Notes: generated by a model from the sequence alone, not told the origin. Positions 11,047-22,199 are shown, numbered from the stretch's first letter. The stretch: 64,000 nt of DNA from Rhabdophis nuchalis (GCA_039707465.1 CM077648.1:17047619-17111618); one strand, 5' to 3'. Program-made: numbers and translations.

Positions 11047-11410
11047 TGTCAGCCCTGGAAGCAATCTTGGGCCTTGGATCTTCAGGCTTTCCACATTCAG
11101 TGCCGTGGGAAACTGGGAGGGGGGATTGTATGAAGCTGGGAAGATATATAGTCATAATAACATTTCTTTCTACAAAACTCAAGGCCACTCTGCCCTGCAC
11201 CTGGAAGGGTGTGACTGGGAAGCATCTCCAGTTGGGATGGTGCATTGATTGAACCATGTGGCAGACATGTAGGTGCGGTGTAGGGACCTGGACTTAGAAT
11301 CCCACCCCTGGATCCAATATGTGATTTTCAATTCTCTTCCTTTCTGAAGGAATTTGGATTCCAAGTAGAACTCAGGTGACTTGCAATAAAGATTTGAAGG
11401 GAAGAAATAG
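11047..11410 (+). mobile_element. LTR fragment related to 5998-6377
   Basis: It begins TGTCAGCCCTGGAAGC and matches the minus-strand reading of the solo LTR at 5998-6377 through several blocks (ACATTCAGTGCCGTGGG, GGAGGGGGGATTGTATG, TTGGGATGGTGCATTG). An AATAAA signal is at about 11388. The right boundary is uncertain and I found no target duplication. Confidence 0.5.
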
Positions 11411-12000
11411 AGGTCTCTAGCTCTTCGGACAACAAAGCAAATATTAAGTGCATGCGTGCATTCACAAGCATGCATTTCTTTACTTGAATCTGTTTCAAGC
11501 TGTTGTTCTGTCATTATTTATAGAATTGTCAAATATATGAAGAAATGCATTCAGTTCTTTTTGACGGTTTGCATTGTTTTCGGTATTTTGAATTAATTAA
11601 TACTTTTGAGGGGAAAAATAAAGGCAGGGAAAAGGAAAAATTAAGGGTTTTCAGGATTTTGAAAAGAATAAATTATTCATGTATGAGTTACAACTCTTAA
11701 AAACATTGAGTTTTCTTCTTAACAGGCCATAAAATGGGAACTTATCATAAACAATGTTAAAAAAGTAATATTAGGTTTTCACTATTTGATGTGATAATGG
11801 AATAGGATGATACTTATGTTCATGGTTTTTTTTTTCATTAATTGATGAGATAAATTATATTATAGATGTTAAAAATTCTCAGCAGTTATATATAACTTTT
11901 GATAGGAGGTGTGGAACTACTCTTCTATTTTTTTTACATCTACTTTACCATCTTATAATCTTAAATACTCATAAAATGTCCACCATTTAGCAAAATAGCA
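11411..12000. other. Intron sequence, nothing recognised
   Basis: AT-rich; no element terminus or exon signal recognised. Confidence 0.45.
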
Positions 12001-12372
12001 TTTAGACATATACCGCTTCCCAGTGCTTTACAGCCCTCTCTAAGAAGTTTACAGAGTCAGCATCTTGCCCCCAACAATCTAGGTCTAGGTACCAAATTAT
12101 TTAATTTGGTATTAATTATTTATATTGTGATACTGTGTGTTTTAACTTCCTGTGCACCGCCCCGGGGAGAGGGTGCGGTTATACAAATTCGACAAACAAA
12201 TAATACAAATAATAAATAAATAGGTCCTCATTTTACCCATCTCGGAAGGATGAAAGGCTGAGTCAACCTTGAGCCTGGTGAGATTTGATCTGCCAAATTG
12301 CAGGCAGTCGGCACTTAGCAGAAGTAGCCCGCAGTACTGCATTCTAACCAGTGCACCACTGCAGCTCATATA
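12001..12372 (-). repeat. tRNA-derived SINE (second type), split by an L2 3' end
   Basis: The plus strand shows ACATATACCGCTTCCCAGTG and TTACAGCCCTCTCTAAG at the SINE 3' end, then after an interruption GTCCTCATTTTACCC and the tRNA-like head near AGTACTGCATTCTAACC. A second copy is at 44998-45205. The interruption (about 12098-12216) is an L2-group 3' end, and TAGGTC occurs at both junctions. Confidence 0.7.
12098..12216 (+). mobile_element. L2-group LINE, short 3' end
   Basis: It contains TTCCTGTGCACCGCCCCGGG and GGGTGCGGTTATACAAATTC, the L2 3' hairpin with a shortened loop. It ends in an AATAA-type tail (to about 12216). It is inserted in a tRNA-derived SINE; a TAGGTC repeat at both junctions may be a short target duplication. 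Confidence 0.7.
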
Positions 12373-12468
12373 CCTTGACAATATGATGTGTCAGTGCATA
12401 TTTTCTTATGTTTTCAAATTTTAATTTATTGAAGATATCTTTGAAATTCCCCATGAGAGATTCAGAAT

Positions 12469-12904
12469 ATGAGACCGCCTCCTGCCCCATACATCCCTTT
12501 GACCGATCCGCTCCCACAGAGAGGGCCTTCTCCGGGTACCGTCGGCCAGGCAATGCCGGTTGGCGACGCCTAGGGGAAGGGCATTCTCTGTGGCGGGCCC
12601 AGCCCTCTGGAACGACCTACCCCCCGAACTATGCACCACCTCGGACCTCCGCCTCTTCCGCCAGCGTCTCAAGACTTATTTATTCCAACAAGCCGGCCTA
12701 GCATAACCCCCATTTTCTGACTTTTAAATGTGTATAAATTTTAAATTCTTAGGGTTTTATAATGGGTTTTAGCACGGGATACAATTTAATAGTTTTTTAA
12801 TAATATACTTTTATATTTTGCATGTTTTTTAATATTGCCTGTGTGCCGCCCTGGGTCCTTGCAAGGAGAAGGGTGGGGTATAAATTTAATAAAATAAATA
12901 AAAT
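12469..12904 (+). mobile_element. L2-group LINE, 5'-truncated, (AAAT)n tail
   Basis: The translation is degenerate but still shows RSHREGL-like and PALWNDLPP-like ORF2 C-terminal blocks (GCTCCCACAGAGAGGGCC, CTCTGGAACGACCTACC). The 3' end has GTGCCGCCCTGGGTCC and GGGTGGGGTATAAATTTAAT, followed by (AAAT)n-like tail. Same family as 25955-29058. Confidence 0.85.
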
Positions 12905-13540
12905 AAGAATGATTTGGGCCTTGTTGGGTAAAAGGGGATAGGAAAGCACTATTTAAAAAAAAATATTTCTGTGTTTATAATGTTTAGAATTACCTCCAAC
13001 CCCGACTTTACCCCACACATGTATGATAGAATTGCTTTCCAAACATTCCACCTTTTGAATCCTACTTTAATGTACCTTTATTGTAATATACTCTCTTTAT
13101 ACTCTCTTATATATTTTTATTTCATGTTGTTTTTGTCCTACTCTCTATTCATAGCCATTATTCTTATTTAAAACATTGATTCCAAACTTCAAGGTAAACA
13201 TTATTTTCGTACAAATGTTTGACCCAATTTTCCTCTTGCTCAATGAGCTCACTTAATTTATTCCGGCTATGAGAATGACTCTGTTCAAGGAAATGTCACT
13301 CTAACATTGGCATTTGTAGGTATTTTAATTAATACAAATAAGACCATTAAGACAATAGTTCCATGGAAATTTGAAAAAACAATTGTCTTAAAAGAACCCA
13401 ATCACATGTATTTCTTTTCTTTTTTGCATTAAGCAAAAGTTTTCTTAATTGCACTGTCTGCAGCCCTGATTTGGGTGAATTATATCTCCCAGTATTTTTC
13501 ATCATCATGCTTGTTACTTGGATTGCTGGTTGTTATGGTT
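12905..13540. other. Intron sequence, nothing recognised
   Basis: AT-rich DNA without recognised repeat or exon. Confidence 0.45.
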
Positions 13541-13800
13541 CAGAATCGCTGCACACTACTGGCTCATATTTAAATGGTTGACAAAAACTGTTGAATTTCT
13601 TCTTAGAAACTTCCATTGATGGAGCACCCACAGCTTCTGGAGGCAAGCTGTCCCACTGATTAATTGTTCTCGCTGAAAGGAAAATTCTCCTTAATTATTT
13701 ACATCCATTGCTTCTTGTCCTACCCTCAGGTGCTTTAGAGAATACTTCGACCCTCTCTTCTCTTTGACAGGGCCTCAAAGTTACATCCTGTGAGATCATC
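13541..13800 (-). mobile_element. CR1 LINE fragments, rearranged
   Basis: On the minus strand, 13590-13800 matches the CR1 3' region (CACAGCTTCTGGAGGCAAGC, CATTGCTTCTTGTCCTACCC). The piece at 13545-13580 (CTGGCTCATATTTAAATGG) belongs to a more internal CR1 part (compare 25260-25290). The order is not that of an intact copy, so there is a deletion/rearrangement or two insertions. Confidence 0.65.
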
Positions 13801-13911
13801 ATAAAACTTCTGAAGTTTCCAGAAATTCCATTCCTACCCTTGTACATTCTGTTTTCACAATTCATTCTGACTTTGTTGTTATATATAGATACAGTTTGTG
13901 CTTACTCATTC

Positions 13912-14174
13912 CAGAGGTGGGTTCCTACTGGTTCGGACCAGTTTGGCCAAGTAGGTAGTAACTCAGCCGGACACGTGCCCAATGCTTGCTGGCGCCATCT
14001 TGATTTTCTGTTCTGTACATGCGCAGAACAATCTTCATTGGAAAATTGTTATTTTTCCCCCTTTTCTAATGTTGTGCACATTCATAGACTTTTTAAGATG
14101 CAAATGCGCATGCGCACAAAGCAAAAACCTTTGCGTGCCAAACCGGTAGTAATGCCGGCAGGGACCCACCCCTG
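13912..14174 (+). mobile_element. hAT-like element, family C (copy 2), complete
   Basis: Termini are CAGAGGTGGGTTCCTACTGG and GCAGGGACCCACCCCTG. Flanks are ACTCATTC (13904-13911) and ACTTATTC (14175-14182), a 7/8 match. The interior has paired GTACATGCGCAGAAC and ATGCGCATGCGCAC motifs. Non-autonomous. Confidence 0.87.
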
Positions 14175-14182
14175 ACTTATTC

Positions 14183-15030
14183 CAACAATAGCTTGCATAG
14201 CCCAGGGTGGAATATAATAGTATCATGCTTTATTCTTTCTCTGATAATATTATGTTGGTTACAACTTTTGAGAGGTTTTTTTTTCATATCATATTTTTGA
14301 GGGCATGATTGTATGTAATCGTGTCTTGTGTCATTAGAAGATGCAAACTGAACCAAGATTCATTCTAGTATGTGCATGAGTGTTCATGAACAGAATTATT
14401 ATTTTTTGATTCTGATTAAGAAACAATTATGCATAATTACTGTGGGGCTCAGGCAAGAAGACCATTTATATTGAAAGTTGCATGCAACCTGACAGCATAA
14501 TTCAAAACGGTCTGCTACATGGACAGCCATTAGGATTTTATTGAGAGAAAAAGTAGAACCAAAATGTACATAAAGTATATAGACAGAGAAGTAATTCTCG
14601 TGGTTCAGTCTCTTGTGTATGCTGAAGTATTCTTGTTTGTCTCCTAACTAGAGCTTTGCATCTCCTCCTCTTTCTCTTTCTCCTATCTGCATTACCTTAT
14701 TTGCATTCTTTTCCTTTTTTATTTTGCTCTTTAATTTTGGAATTTATTGCCCAAAGTTATTTGTCTATGAATCTGAATCCGTTCATCTTTCTCAAAGTGC
14801 TTGAAGGGTCATGAGTTTTATAGCTTTTCCTTATTAATTGAGATGTTGCCCTCAGATTTAAATAGGTAGGTGATGGGCTGAGTATAGAACCTTGCTTTCA
14901 AGCACTTCAGAAATCACTGTGATGTAACAGATTTATGGATCATTGTGTTGAAAGTACTGAAGATTGCAGGGAATGTAGGGAAAGTTAATAGGCCTTTGTT
15001 TGAACAGTGCTTCATCTTTTTAATTCTTTT
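14183..15030. other. Intron sequence upstream of the CCSER1 exon
   Basis: AT-rich with no recognised repeat. This is the 3' part of the intron preceding the exon at 15094. Confidence 0.55.
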
Positions 15031-15035
15031 TCTTA

Positions 15036-15093
15036 ACACACACACACACACACTTGTGTTGCTTGCTAACAAATGGATGTTATTTCTTGACAG
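15036..15093 (+). other. CCSER1: Splice acceptor region of the CCSER1 exon
   Basis: A TGCTAAC branch-point consensus lies at 15064-15070, with its A 24 bases before the AG at 15092-15093. The sequence before the AG is TTATTTCTTGACAG. An (AC)n run at 15036-15053 and T-rich sequence lie further upstream. This defines where the exon starts. Confidence 0.85.
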
Positions 15094-15304
15094 GAACCTT
15101 TCTCTTAAGTTATCCAAGGAAGTGGATCGAGGGGAAGCACGATGTCCTCGCGTCAACCAGCTGGCCAACAGCCCATCTATAGAATGGCCTTTCGCAGCCA
15201 TGGAGGAAGGGGGCGGGCTAGAATCTCTGCCCTTCCGGCTGATGATGCAAGACTGCACAGCCGTAAAAACATTGCTGTTGAAAATGAAGAGAGTTCTCCA
15301 AGAG
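15094..15304 (+). CDS. CCSER1: CCSER1 (FAM190A) internal coding exon
   Basis: This 211-bp exon encodes 70 residues after one leading codon base. The product starts NLSLKLSKEVDRGEARC and ends MKRVLQE. I recognise the block PFRLMMQDCTAVKTLLLKMK from coiled-coil serine-rich protein 1 of vertebrates, where it lies in the C-terminal half just before the coiled-coil region; that match is from memory, not a search. The acceptor AG is at 15092-15093 and the donor GTAAGC follows directly, so the reading frame leaves in phase 0. The open frame runs back into the intron by chance, so the upstream Met is not a start. The protein's function is poorly known; links with microtubules or cell division are reported for the family. 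In human the gene spans over a megabase, which fits an exon isolated by more than 15 kb of intron on the left and 48 kb on the right. No other CCSER1 exon was found in the window. Confidence 0.92.
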
Positions 15305-15310
15305 GTAAGC
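15305..15310 (+). other. CCSER1: Splice donor of the CCSER1 exon
   Basis: CAAGAG is followed by GTAAGC, a strong U1 donor match. It sits exactly where the CCSER1-like frame ends. Confidence 0.88.
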
Positions 15311-15327
15311 TTTTAAAGGATCACAAT

Positions 15328-15728
15328 ACCATATTTTTGGGAATGTAAGACACACCTGTTCCCCCCCCCCCCGCCCAAAAGTGGGTGAAAATCTGGGTGC
15401 ATTTTATACACTGAATACAGCATTTGTGGCCTCCGGAAGTCCTGCCCCCTTCACAAAAATGGACCTGCAGAGGGTTTGAGAGGCCTGCAAAGTGCTCCTG
15501 GCAGCTGGGGAGGGCAAAAATGAGCAACAGACAGTTTTTTGCTAGCCCTCAGCCCCCAGGAGCACTTTGCAGGCCTCAAACTATCTGTGTGCCTTGTTTT
15601 TCACAAAAAATGAGGCGTGCAGAGGGTTTGGGAGGTCTGCAGAGTGCAGAAACCTTTTTTTTTAATTTACCTCTTCAAAATCTTGGTGCATCTTATATTC
15701 CGGTGCATCTTATACTCCGAAAAATATG
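15328..15728 (+). mobile_element. DNA-transposon-like repeat with CCATATTTTT termini (copy 1)
   Basis: It begins CCATATTTTTGGGAATGTAA and ends TTATACTCCGAAAAATATGG, imperfect inverted termini about 25 bp long. A C-run and GC-rich AGCACTTTGCAGGCCTC-like blocks lie inside. A related copy is at 58367-58795. I could not find a convincing target duplication, so the superfamily is left open. It sits only 24 bp from the CCSER1 donor site. Confidence 0.65.
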
Positions 15729-16228
15729 GCAGTACCATTTTTAAAAATAATAATAATGGTGCGATTGATCACTAAAGAATAGTTACTTTATGTTGTTTGC
15801 AAATCACTGATTGAACTCCATGATTATTCTTAAAGATGTTCTATTAGATACTCTTAATGATCAGAACTTGACAACAGTGGCTCCTGGCTTGCTTTCTATT
15901 TTGCAATATCAGTTGTGAATAGGAGAAGAAATAAACTATCTTTGTTTACAAGAGCAGGTAAAAACACAAGTGAAAAATTAAAAAAAATGCAAGAGAAGGG
16001 AATGATAATGGTGATAGGAATAGAATAATACTTTATTTGGCCAAGTGGTGTGATTAGATACAGAAGGAATTTGTCACCCAAGTAAAAAAAACAAATGAAG
16101 AGATAGTCAGAAAGCATTAGGATGCCAGTCAAGTTTGAAACAATAAAAAAACTTGTTGGGGTCTTATTGACTTATAATGGTCTCTGTTCATGTGACGTAT
16201 TTGTGGTACCTTACAGATGGCCACATAG
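15729..16228. other. Intron with a repeated motif near 16019-16085
   Basis: AGGAATAGAATAATACTTTA then TTTGGCCAAGTGG resembles a repeat motif also seen near 24405-24425 (TTATTTGGCCAAGG). Otherwise nothing recognised. Confidence 0.4.
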
Positions 16229-16435
16229 CAGTGATGAAATTCATATTATTATTTTTTACTACCGGTTCTGTGAGTGTAGCTTGGTGGGTGTGGCAGGGGA
16301 AGAATACTGCAAAATCCCCATTCTCACCCCACTCTAGGGCCAGCCAGAGGTGGTATTTGCCAATTCTCTGAACTACTCAAAATTTCCGCTACCGGTTCTC
16401 CAGAAACTGTCAGAACCTGTTGGATTTCACCCTTG
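16229..16435 (+). mobile_element. hAT-like MITE, family A (copy 3)
   Basis: Starts CAGTGATGAAATTCA and ends GGATTTCACCCTTG, diverged family A termini. Flanks are CCACATAG (16221-16228) and TCACATAG (16436-16443), a 7/8 match. Shorter than copy 1 through an internal deletion. Confidence 0.82.
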
Positions 16436-16443
16436 TCACATAG

Positions 16444-17494
16444 TCAAGTAGCCATTTGGCCTCTCAGCCATGTGGGTAGATCAATATTCATCCATTTCAG
16501 TAATGTTTTAGGCATTCTGTTGGAAGACTTGAAGTAGATCTGGACACTCCGAAGAGCTATTAGAAATTTACGTAGCAACTGCTTCGCTGAAAGTATTGCA
16601 TGTGAAATGTTGACCTTGATGTTATGTTAAATTACGTTTCACTGGTACAGGCATTCTCACGTCAGGTGAGAATGTGAGGAGATTGGGAGCATCTGCTTCT
16701 GTTTTTGTTTCTCACTTAATAATAATAATAAATTTTATTTATAACTTGATTTGTCCCACACCTAAACTGCAATTATTTTAATTATTGCTTGTTTAAACAA
16801 ACCAGATTTAGAACTTAAGTTTGACCTTCGTTTAATCAGATAAACTGCAATGAGCAGAAAAGAATGCATTTAGTTTTCTTGCACTCCTATGAGCAGAACA
16901 GGTGGCGGGGAGAATAACACAAGGATCAGACTCACCCATGTAGTTTGAAGATGGAATGAAGTATTGAATTCAGACATGTCAGTGTAAAATTGTTATCTGT
17001 TCTGCTAACACTGTGACTTACAAATGAAAGCCATCAAGCAATGCTTGATAGTGGATGTATATACTGTATATATTGAATGGTATTTGTTCAATGGACTTTT
17101 GCTATTTTATAATGTTGGGAAGAAATTCATAAATGAATTCCTATTGTGTGATACGACTTTACTTATATTTTTGGAAGGTTTGGGAGTAGAAAATACATGG
17201 GGCTTTTAATTAAAAACCCCAAAAGCAATGCATGGAAAATGTACATTACTGTTTTATCAGAATAAATATGAAGAACAACAGGAATGTTCCAACCATATAA
17301 AAGAACATCAAAATGCTAATTCTGTCATCCTGTCCATAATTAGATGTATTTTTATGGAAAGGAGCGCTAGAAACTTTGTAAAATGAACACAAATAGCAAA
17401 TAGCTGATTCTGGAATTTATAAAATCAATAACTAGCAGTCATGATGATCAGTTTTGGCATTATACCTGCAGGAGGTTTAAATAAGGGCTGTATA
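16444..17494. other. Intron sequence, nothing recognised
   Basis: AT-rich with a short (AAT)n near 16721-16733. No element boundary or exon signal recognised. Confidence 0.5.
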
Positions 17495-17502
17495 CTATAG
17501 AT

Positions 17503-17998
17503 CCGTGATGGCGGACCTATGGCCGCCACAGGTAACATGCACAGTGGGCATGCAAGCTCAGCTCCGGCGCACTGGCCAGCTGGTTTTTGGGTCTTCTGGG
17601 CCCACCAGAAGTCGGCAAATGGGCTGTTTTTGGCTTCCGGTGGGCCTCCGGTGGGGGGGGGGGGAGTTCACCCTCTCCAGACTCTGGAGCCTGGGGAGGG
17701 CAAAAAACAGGTCCACCTTGCCATTGCATGCCAAAAGCGTGGGGAGCTTGGGGGGTTGTGCCAGCGCAGGCCCTGTGCACCAGTGGTGGGTTTCTGCAGG
17801 CTCGCACCTACTCGCGAGAGCCGGTTGGTGAAATTTAGAGAACCGGTGAGAGGGGGTTCCACCGGCATACCTGGAAGTAAATCTGGCCCGCCACTGCCAG
17901 TGACCCAACGGGAAGGAAAGGAAAGGAAAGGAAGGAAGGAAGGAAGGAAGGAAAGAAAGAAAAAGAAAGAAAGAAGGAAGGAAGGAAGGAAGGAAGGA

Positions 17999-18070
<72 letters not shown>

Positions 18071-18345
18071 ATTTATCATCACAATTGAGTCCAAAATTTT
18101 GGTTGCTAAGCAAGAGCGTTGTTAAATGAGTTTCACCACATTTTAAAAGGTGGCCACTCCCACCCTGTCACATGACTGCCAAGCCACGGCCACAAAATAG
18201 GCCACACCTACAGAGTAGGTTCTAAAAATTTTGAAACCCACCCCTGCCGTGCACATAGAATTATGGGTATGGGCGTGCACATGTGTGACCCCCCCGCGCT
18301 CCCCGCACTTTTGGCATGCGATGGCAAAAAGGTTAGCCATCATTG
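17503..18345 (+). mobile_element. hAT-like element, family F, hosting a nested family B copy
   Basis: Termini are CCGTGATGGCGGACCTATGG and GTTAGCCATCATTG. The 8-bp flanks CTATAGAT (17495-17502 and 18346-18353) are identical. GC-rich interior with a G run near 17653-17665 and CATGCCAAAAGCG-like blocks. A complete family B element occupies 17781-18246, so family F inserted first. Confidence 0.9.
17781..18246 (+). mobile_element. hAT-like element, family B (copy 2), nested in family F
   Basis: Termini are CAGTGGTGGGTTTC and TTTGAAACCCACCCCTG. Flanks are CTGTGCAC (17773-17780) and CCGTGCAC (18247-18254), a 7/8 match. The internal (GGAA/GAAA)n array (about 17910-18070) is longer and more mixed than in copy 1. 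Outside the array the two copies are nearly identical. Confidence 0.9.
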
Positions 18346-18353
18346 CTATAGAT

Positions 18354-19028
18354 CTTTCTCTCTGAGACCAATAGTATCTCCAAATTTCTAACAAATTAAG
18401 AGGCATTTATAAAAGTATTCAGTTGTAAATCTCTCCAGGTATTTTTTTTTTTCTGAACAAGGTTTTAATTAATCAGAACACCATGACACATATATTGAAT
18501 AAATCTCAATGTAAAGCAAACTTTTTCAACTAATGTGTGCTAAAAGTGTTATCATTCTGTTATCAGTTTAAAATACATTAAATATGAATATTGTCCTTAA
18601 TATTGTTATTCAATATTACGGCTGTCATTTTATAAATGTGCCTATATTTATTGTTATGGTTAATGGATTCTGACAACAGAGTAGAAATATATCTCCATCC
18701 ACCTGTTTGTTTTGCTTTAGTATCTGTTTGCCATCCAGTTACAAATCATGTTGTTTGTTGATATGAAATTCAGTCCATTGCTGTTCTTGTTCAGACAGAA
18801 CTGTTATGAATAATTACTAAAGGATCATCTTACAGGAGAGAAGAATAATTCTTTTGATCCTGCTTTTGCTCTCCTTTAACTATTAAAAATAAAGTTGAAG
18901 ATAATGTATCCTTATTCAATTTTCTGTCAGACACACAGAAAACTGTTATTCAAGGAATCCCAAGTTGAGTTGGAAAGCTGAATAGTGGCTACAAAAGCAT
19001 CACTAAGGAAATACTCATTTCTCCATAC
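18354..19028. other. Intron sequence, nothing recognised
   Basis: AT-rich; no repeat or exon signal recognised. Confidence 0.45.
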
Positions 19029-19036
19029 TTGTGTAT

Positions 19037-19266
19037 CAGTGGTGGGATTCAACATTTTTTACTATTGGTTCTGTGAGCATGGCTTGGCTTGGTGGGCATG
19101 GCAGGGGAAGGATACTGCAAAATCCCCATTCCCTCCTGATCAGCTGGGACTTGGGAGGCAGATAATAGATGAGGGTGAGGCCACTCAGAAGTGGTATTTA
19201 CCAGTACTCAAAGTTTCCGCTACAGATTCTCAAGAACTCGCCAGAACCTGCTGAATACCACCTCTT
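19037..19266 (+). mobile_element. hAT-like MITE, family A (copy 4)
   Basis: Starts CAGTGGTGGGATTCA and ends CTGAATACCACCTCTT. Flanks are TTGTGTAT (19029-19036) and TTGCGTAT (19267-19274), a 7/8 match. Confidence 0.87.
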
Positions 19267-19274
19267 TTGCGTAT

Positions 19275-20003
19275 TTATTTGTAAATATTTCCCCTTTAAA
19301 TAAATCCAAAGAGCAAATTTTCTAGTTCAGAAATTTTGGCATTTCTTGCATTGCTTTAGGCCAACTATTCCAATGACTTGGCAATGGAGCTGAGGCGCCC
19401 CGTTTCTTATTCCGAGTCATTTGCACTTCAAATAATCTGCGTATAAAAGATTTTTCTCTCACACACAACCAAGGCGTGAATGGAACATGCATCGTTCCTT
19501 TCATCGTCTGAATAATTTTGGACTAAATGAGGTGGTGCTTAAAGACAGCAGAGATAAAATGTCTGTCATAATGAAGGAGGCAAAGTTAATGATAGCAAGG
19601 TTCCTAATGAGTTCCTCCACTCTTAATAAAAAGCAAGAGGAAATAAAAGGATAAGATGGAGGGCATTGAGGAGTTCCTAACCCATGTTATATAGAAATTG
19701 AGTCTCCCAATAGCTTAATTGGTTTGGGGAAAAAAAAAGTGTCAAATTGTCAAACATAATTTTCAAATGTGTGAAGCAACAATAAATAGGCAAGTGCAAA
19801 ATGTTAAATTCCTCCCTGCTTTTGGATTTCACCCGTATACATTAAATATACATTAACCTGAAGTTACTTCCTATGGAAGCCAACACTGGCTAAGAACTGG
19901 CAGATGTGACTGCAGATTTTTGTTAATACAGTAATAACAAGTGTTGCTCATAAAACACTAGATAGGACCATGGTTGAAAAGAAAATAAGTGTGGATAATT
20001 ATT
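19275..20003. other. Intron sequence, nothing recognised
   Basis: No recognisable element. A 60-codon minus-strand open frame at 19322-19504 has no domain or splice support. Confidence 0.45.
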
Positions 20004-20345
20004 GTGGCTAAGACACTGGGCTTGTCGATCAGAAAGATCAGCAGTTTGGCGGTTTGAATCCCTAGCGCTGCGTAACGGAGTGAGCTCCCATTACTTGTTC
20101 CAGCCTCTGCCAGCCTAGCAGTTCAAAAGCAGGTAAAAAAATACAAGTAGAAAAATAGGAACCGCCTTTGGTGGGAAGGTAACAGCATTCCCTGTGCCTT
20201 CAGCATTTAGTCATGCTGGCCACATGAAGCTGGAGATGTCTTCAGAGAACATTGGCTCTTCAGCTTTGAAATGGAGATGAGCATCACCCCCTACTGTCAG
20301 GAACCACTGGCACATATGTACGAGGGGAATCTTGACCTTTATCTT
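20004..20345 (+). repeat. tRNA-derived SINE (snake type), near full length
   Basis: Head GTGGCTAAGACACTGGGC (A box) and GGTTTGAATCC (B box) show a tRNA ancestor. The body has CTGCGTAACGGAGTGAGC, AGTCATGCTGGCCACATG and GGAGATGAGCATCACCCCC, ending AGGGGAATCTTGACC. Same family as the minus-strand copies at 50232 and 25594 and the partial at 54688. Confidence 0.85.
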
Positions 20346-21014
20346 AGAATACAAGGCACAAAATTAGAGATCACAAAATATCAAGATCTGAAAATCCAAA
20401 TTGAAAATTATGGCATAAACCAGCTGTGGTGGTGTGTTATTTGGCACACTGGGTGCCATACCCAAAATTTTGGGATGGTAGTTAGAAAATCTGCAGGTTG
20501 ACAAAATTTCTGTCAACTGAAAAAGGTCACACTTCTTTAATTTGTACATATGATATAGTCATACATTATGACTTTCTACGTTCTTGGGAAGAATGTGATC
20601 GGTACAAAGGCCAATATCAACTAAAGACCTGGCAGCTGTGACTTCACATTGTTGCAAACATATAATAAATATCTGGGTGATTCTGTGACCAATCACCATC
20701 ATCATATTAGCAGCAGCAATAACTGATGGAGAGTTTCCTCAAACTTTCTATTTTATATTTATTAGATATATAATCTGTTAAAAAATACAAGTTTTATGTA
20801 GGGGCATAAATATATTTAAGTCAAAGCTGAACAGGAATAGCAAGATGCATATTGATTTAAATTGTACATCACATTCCGTAGTGGATCATCCATTAACTAC
20901 TGGATTGAATAAATACAAGGACTGGATGTATAATCCCTTTAGGCCATAAACTACAGTTTATAAAATACAGTTGTGATTACACAACTTGCTAAGCAAAAAT
21001 CACATAGACAATAA
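20346..21014. other. Intron sequence, nothing recognised
   Basis: AT-rich, no element boundary or exon signal recognised. Confidence 0.45.
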
Positions 21015-21311
21015 TACAATAATACAATAATACAATAACAGAGTTGGAAGGGACCTTGTAGGTCTTCTAGTCCAACCCCCTGCGTGGGCAGGAACCTTAT
21101 ACCATTTCAGACAAATGGCTATCTAACATCTTTTTAAAGACTTCCAGGGTTGGGGCATTCACAACTTCTGGAGGCAAGATGTTCCAGAGGTTAATTGTTC
21201 TAACTGTCAGGAAATTTCTCCTTAGTTCTAAGTTGCTTCTCTCCTTGATTAGTTTCCACCCATTGCTTCTTGTCCTGCCCCCAGGTGCCTTGGAGAATAG
21301 TTTGACTCCCA
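21015..21311 (-). mobile_element. CR1 LINE 3' end with AATAC-type tail
   Basis: The minus strand encodes the CR1 ORF2 C-terminus (FSKAPGGRTRSNGW, then NLELRRNFLTVRTINLWN and LPPEVVNAPTLEVFKKML). The 3' UTR contains TTGGAAGGGACCTTGTAGG on the plus strand. The tail is ACAATAATACAATAATAC on the left side. Confidence 0.9.
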
Positions 21312-21775
21312 ATCACAATTTAACTTGATATATGAACCAATCCATGTTTGCCTTTCCATAGCAAATTAATACAATTTGCTTCCAGTTCAGCAGAGTGTCT
21401 AAGCCCATTGCTTGAGAATTAGACCATTTTGGCTTATTCAACAAGCCTAGTTATTGCAATAATTTAGTTTGAGAAATAAGACATTCTGTATAGGAAAACC
21501 AGGAGCAACAGGTTTATTGAGATGTTGGTTTAGGACTATAGAAAAATCTGAAAGATCCCATAGCACATTTCTTTTTAGAAATTTATTCCTATGAAAATGA
21601 AGGGTGCCTCTGGTTAGCTTACATTATTAAAATTCAATAATTTTAATAGACTGTTCTCCAAAAATAAAACTATTTGGAATTCCGACCCTACTGCATAATA
21701 GTTTTCATGCGGGTTTTTTTTTGTTAAATAAGTCTCTCACATTTATTTATTATTAGTTAAGAAAAGTTGCACTTT
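21312..21775. other. Intron sequence, nothing recognised
   Basis: AT-rich, nothing recognised. Confidence 0.45.
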
Positions 21776-22199
21776 ATTTATTTATTTTTATTTTATTTTA
21801 TTAAATTTATACCCCGCCCTTCTCCTACAAAAGGACCCAGGGCGTCGCACAGGCAAATTAAAACACAACGTACATAAATAAACCAATTATTAAAATCCAA
21901 TTAAATTAAATTACCCCATGCTAAAACATTTTGAAATTCTCTAATTAAAATTTATAACTAAAAAGTCCAAATCGGGTGATTATCCTAGGCCGGCTTGTTG
22001 GAAAAAAGGCATTTTAAGACGCCGGTGGAAAAGGCGGAGGTCTGTGGTGGTACGGAGTTCAGGGTGCAGGTCGTTCCAGAGGGTTGGGCCCGCCACAGAG
22101 AAGGCCCTTCTCCTGGGTGTCGCCAACCGGCATTGCCCGGCCGACGGCACCCAGAGAAGGTCCTCTCTATGGGAGCGGATTGGTCGGAGGGATGTATGT
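21776..22199 (-). mobile_element. L2-group LINE, 5'-truncated 3' end
   Basis: On the minus strand it encodes SLRPIRSHREDLLWVPSAG and FSVAGPTLWNDLHP, the ORF2 C-terminus. The 3' hairpin region is at about 21810-21850 (ACCCCGCCCTTCTCC / AGGACCCAGGGCG) and the tail is the ATTTATTTT-rich left edge. Confidence 0.87.

Noticed and set aside
14945..15316. 123-codon ORF starting at a Met in the intron as a stand-alone gene
   Set aside because: Only the part after the acceptor at 15094 resembles CCSER1; the upstream part is intron read-through including an (AC)n run.
19322..19504. Minus-strand 60-codon ORF with plausible amino-acid composition
   Set aside because: No flanking splice sites in frame and no recognised family; a chance ORF is more likely.
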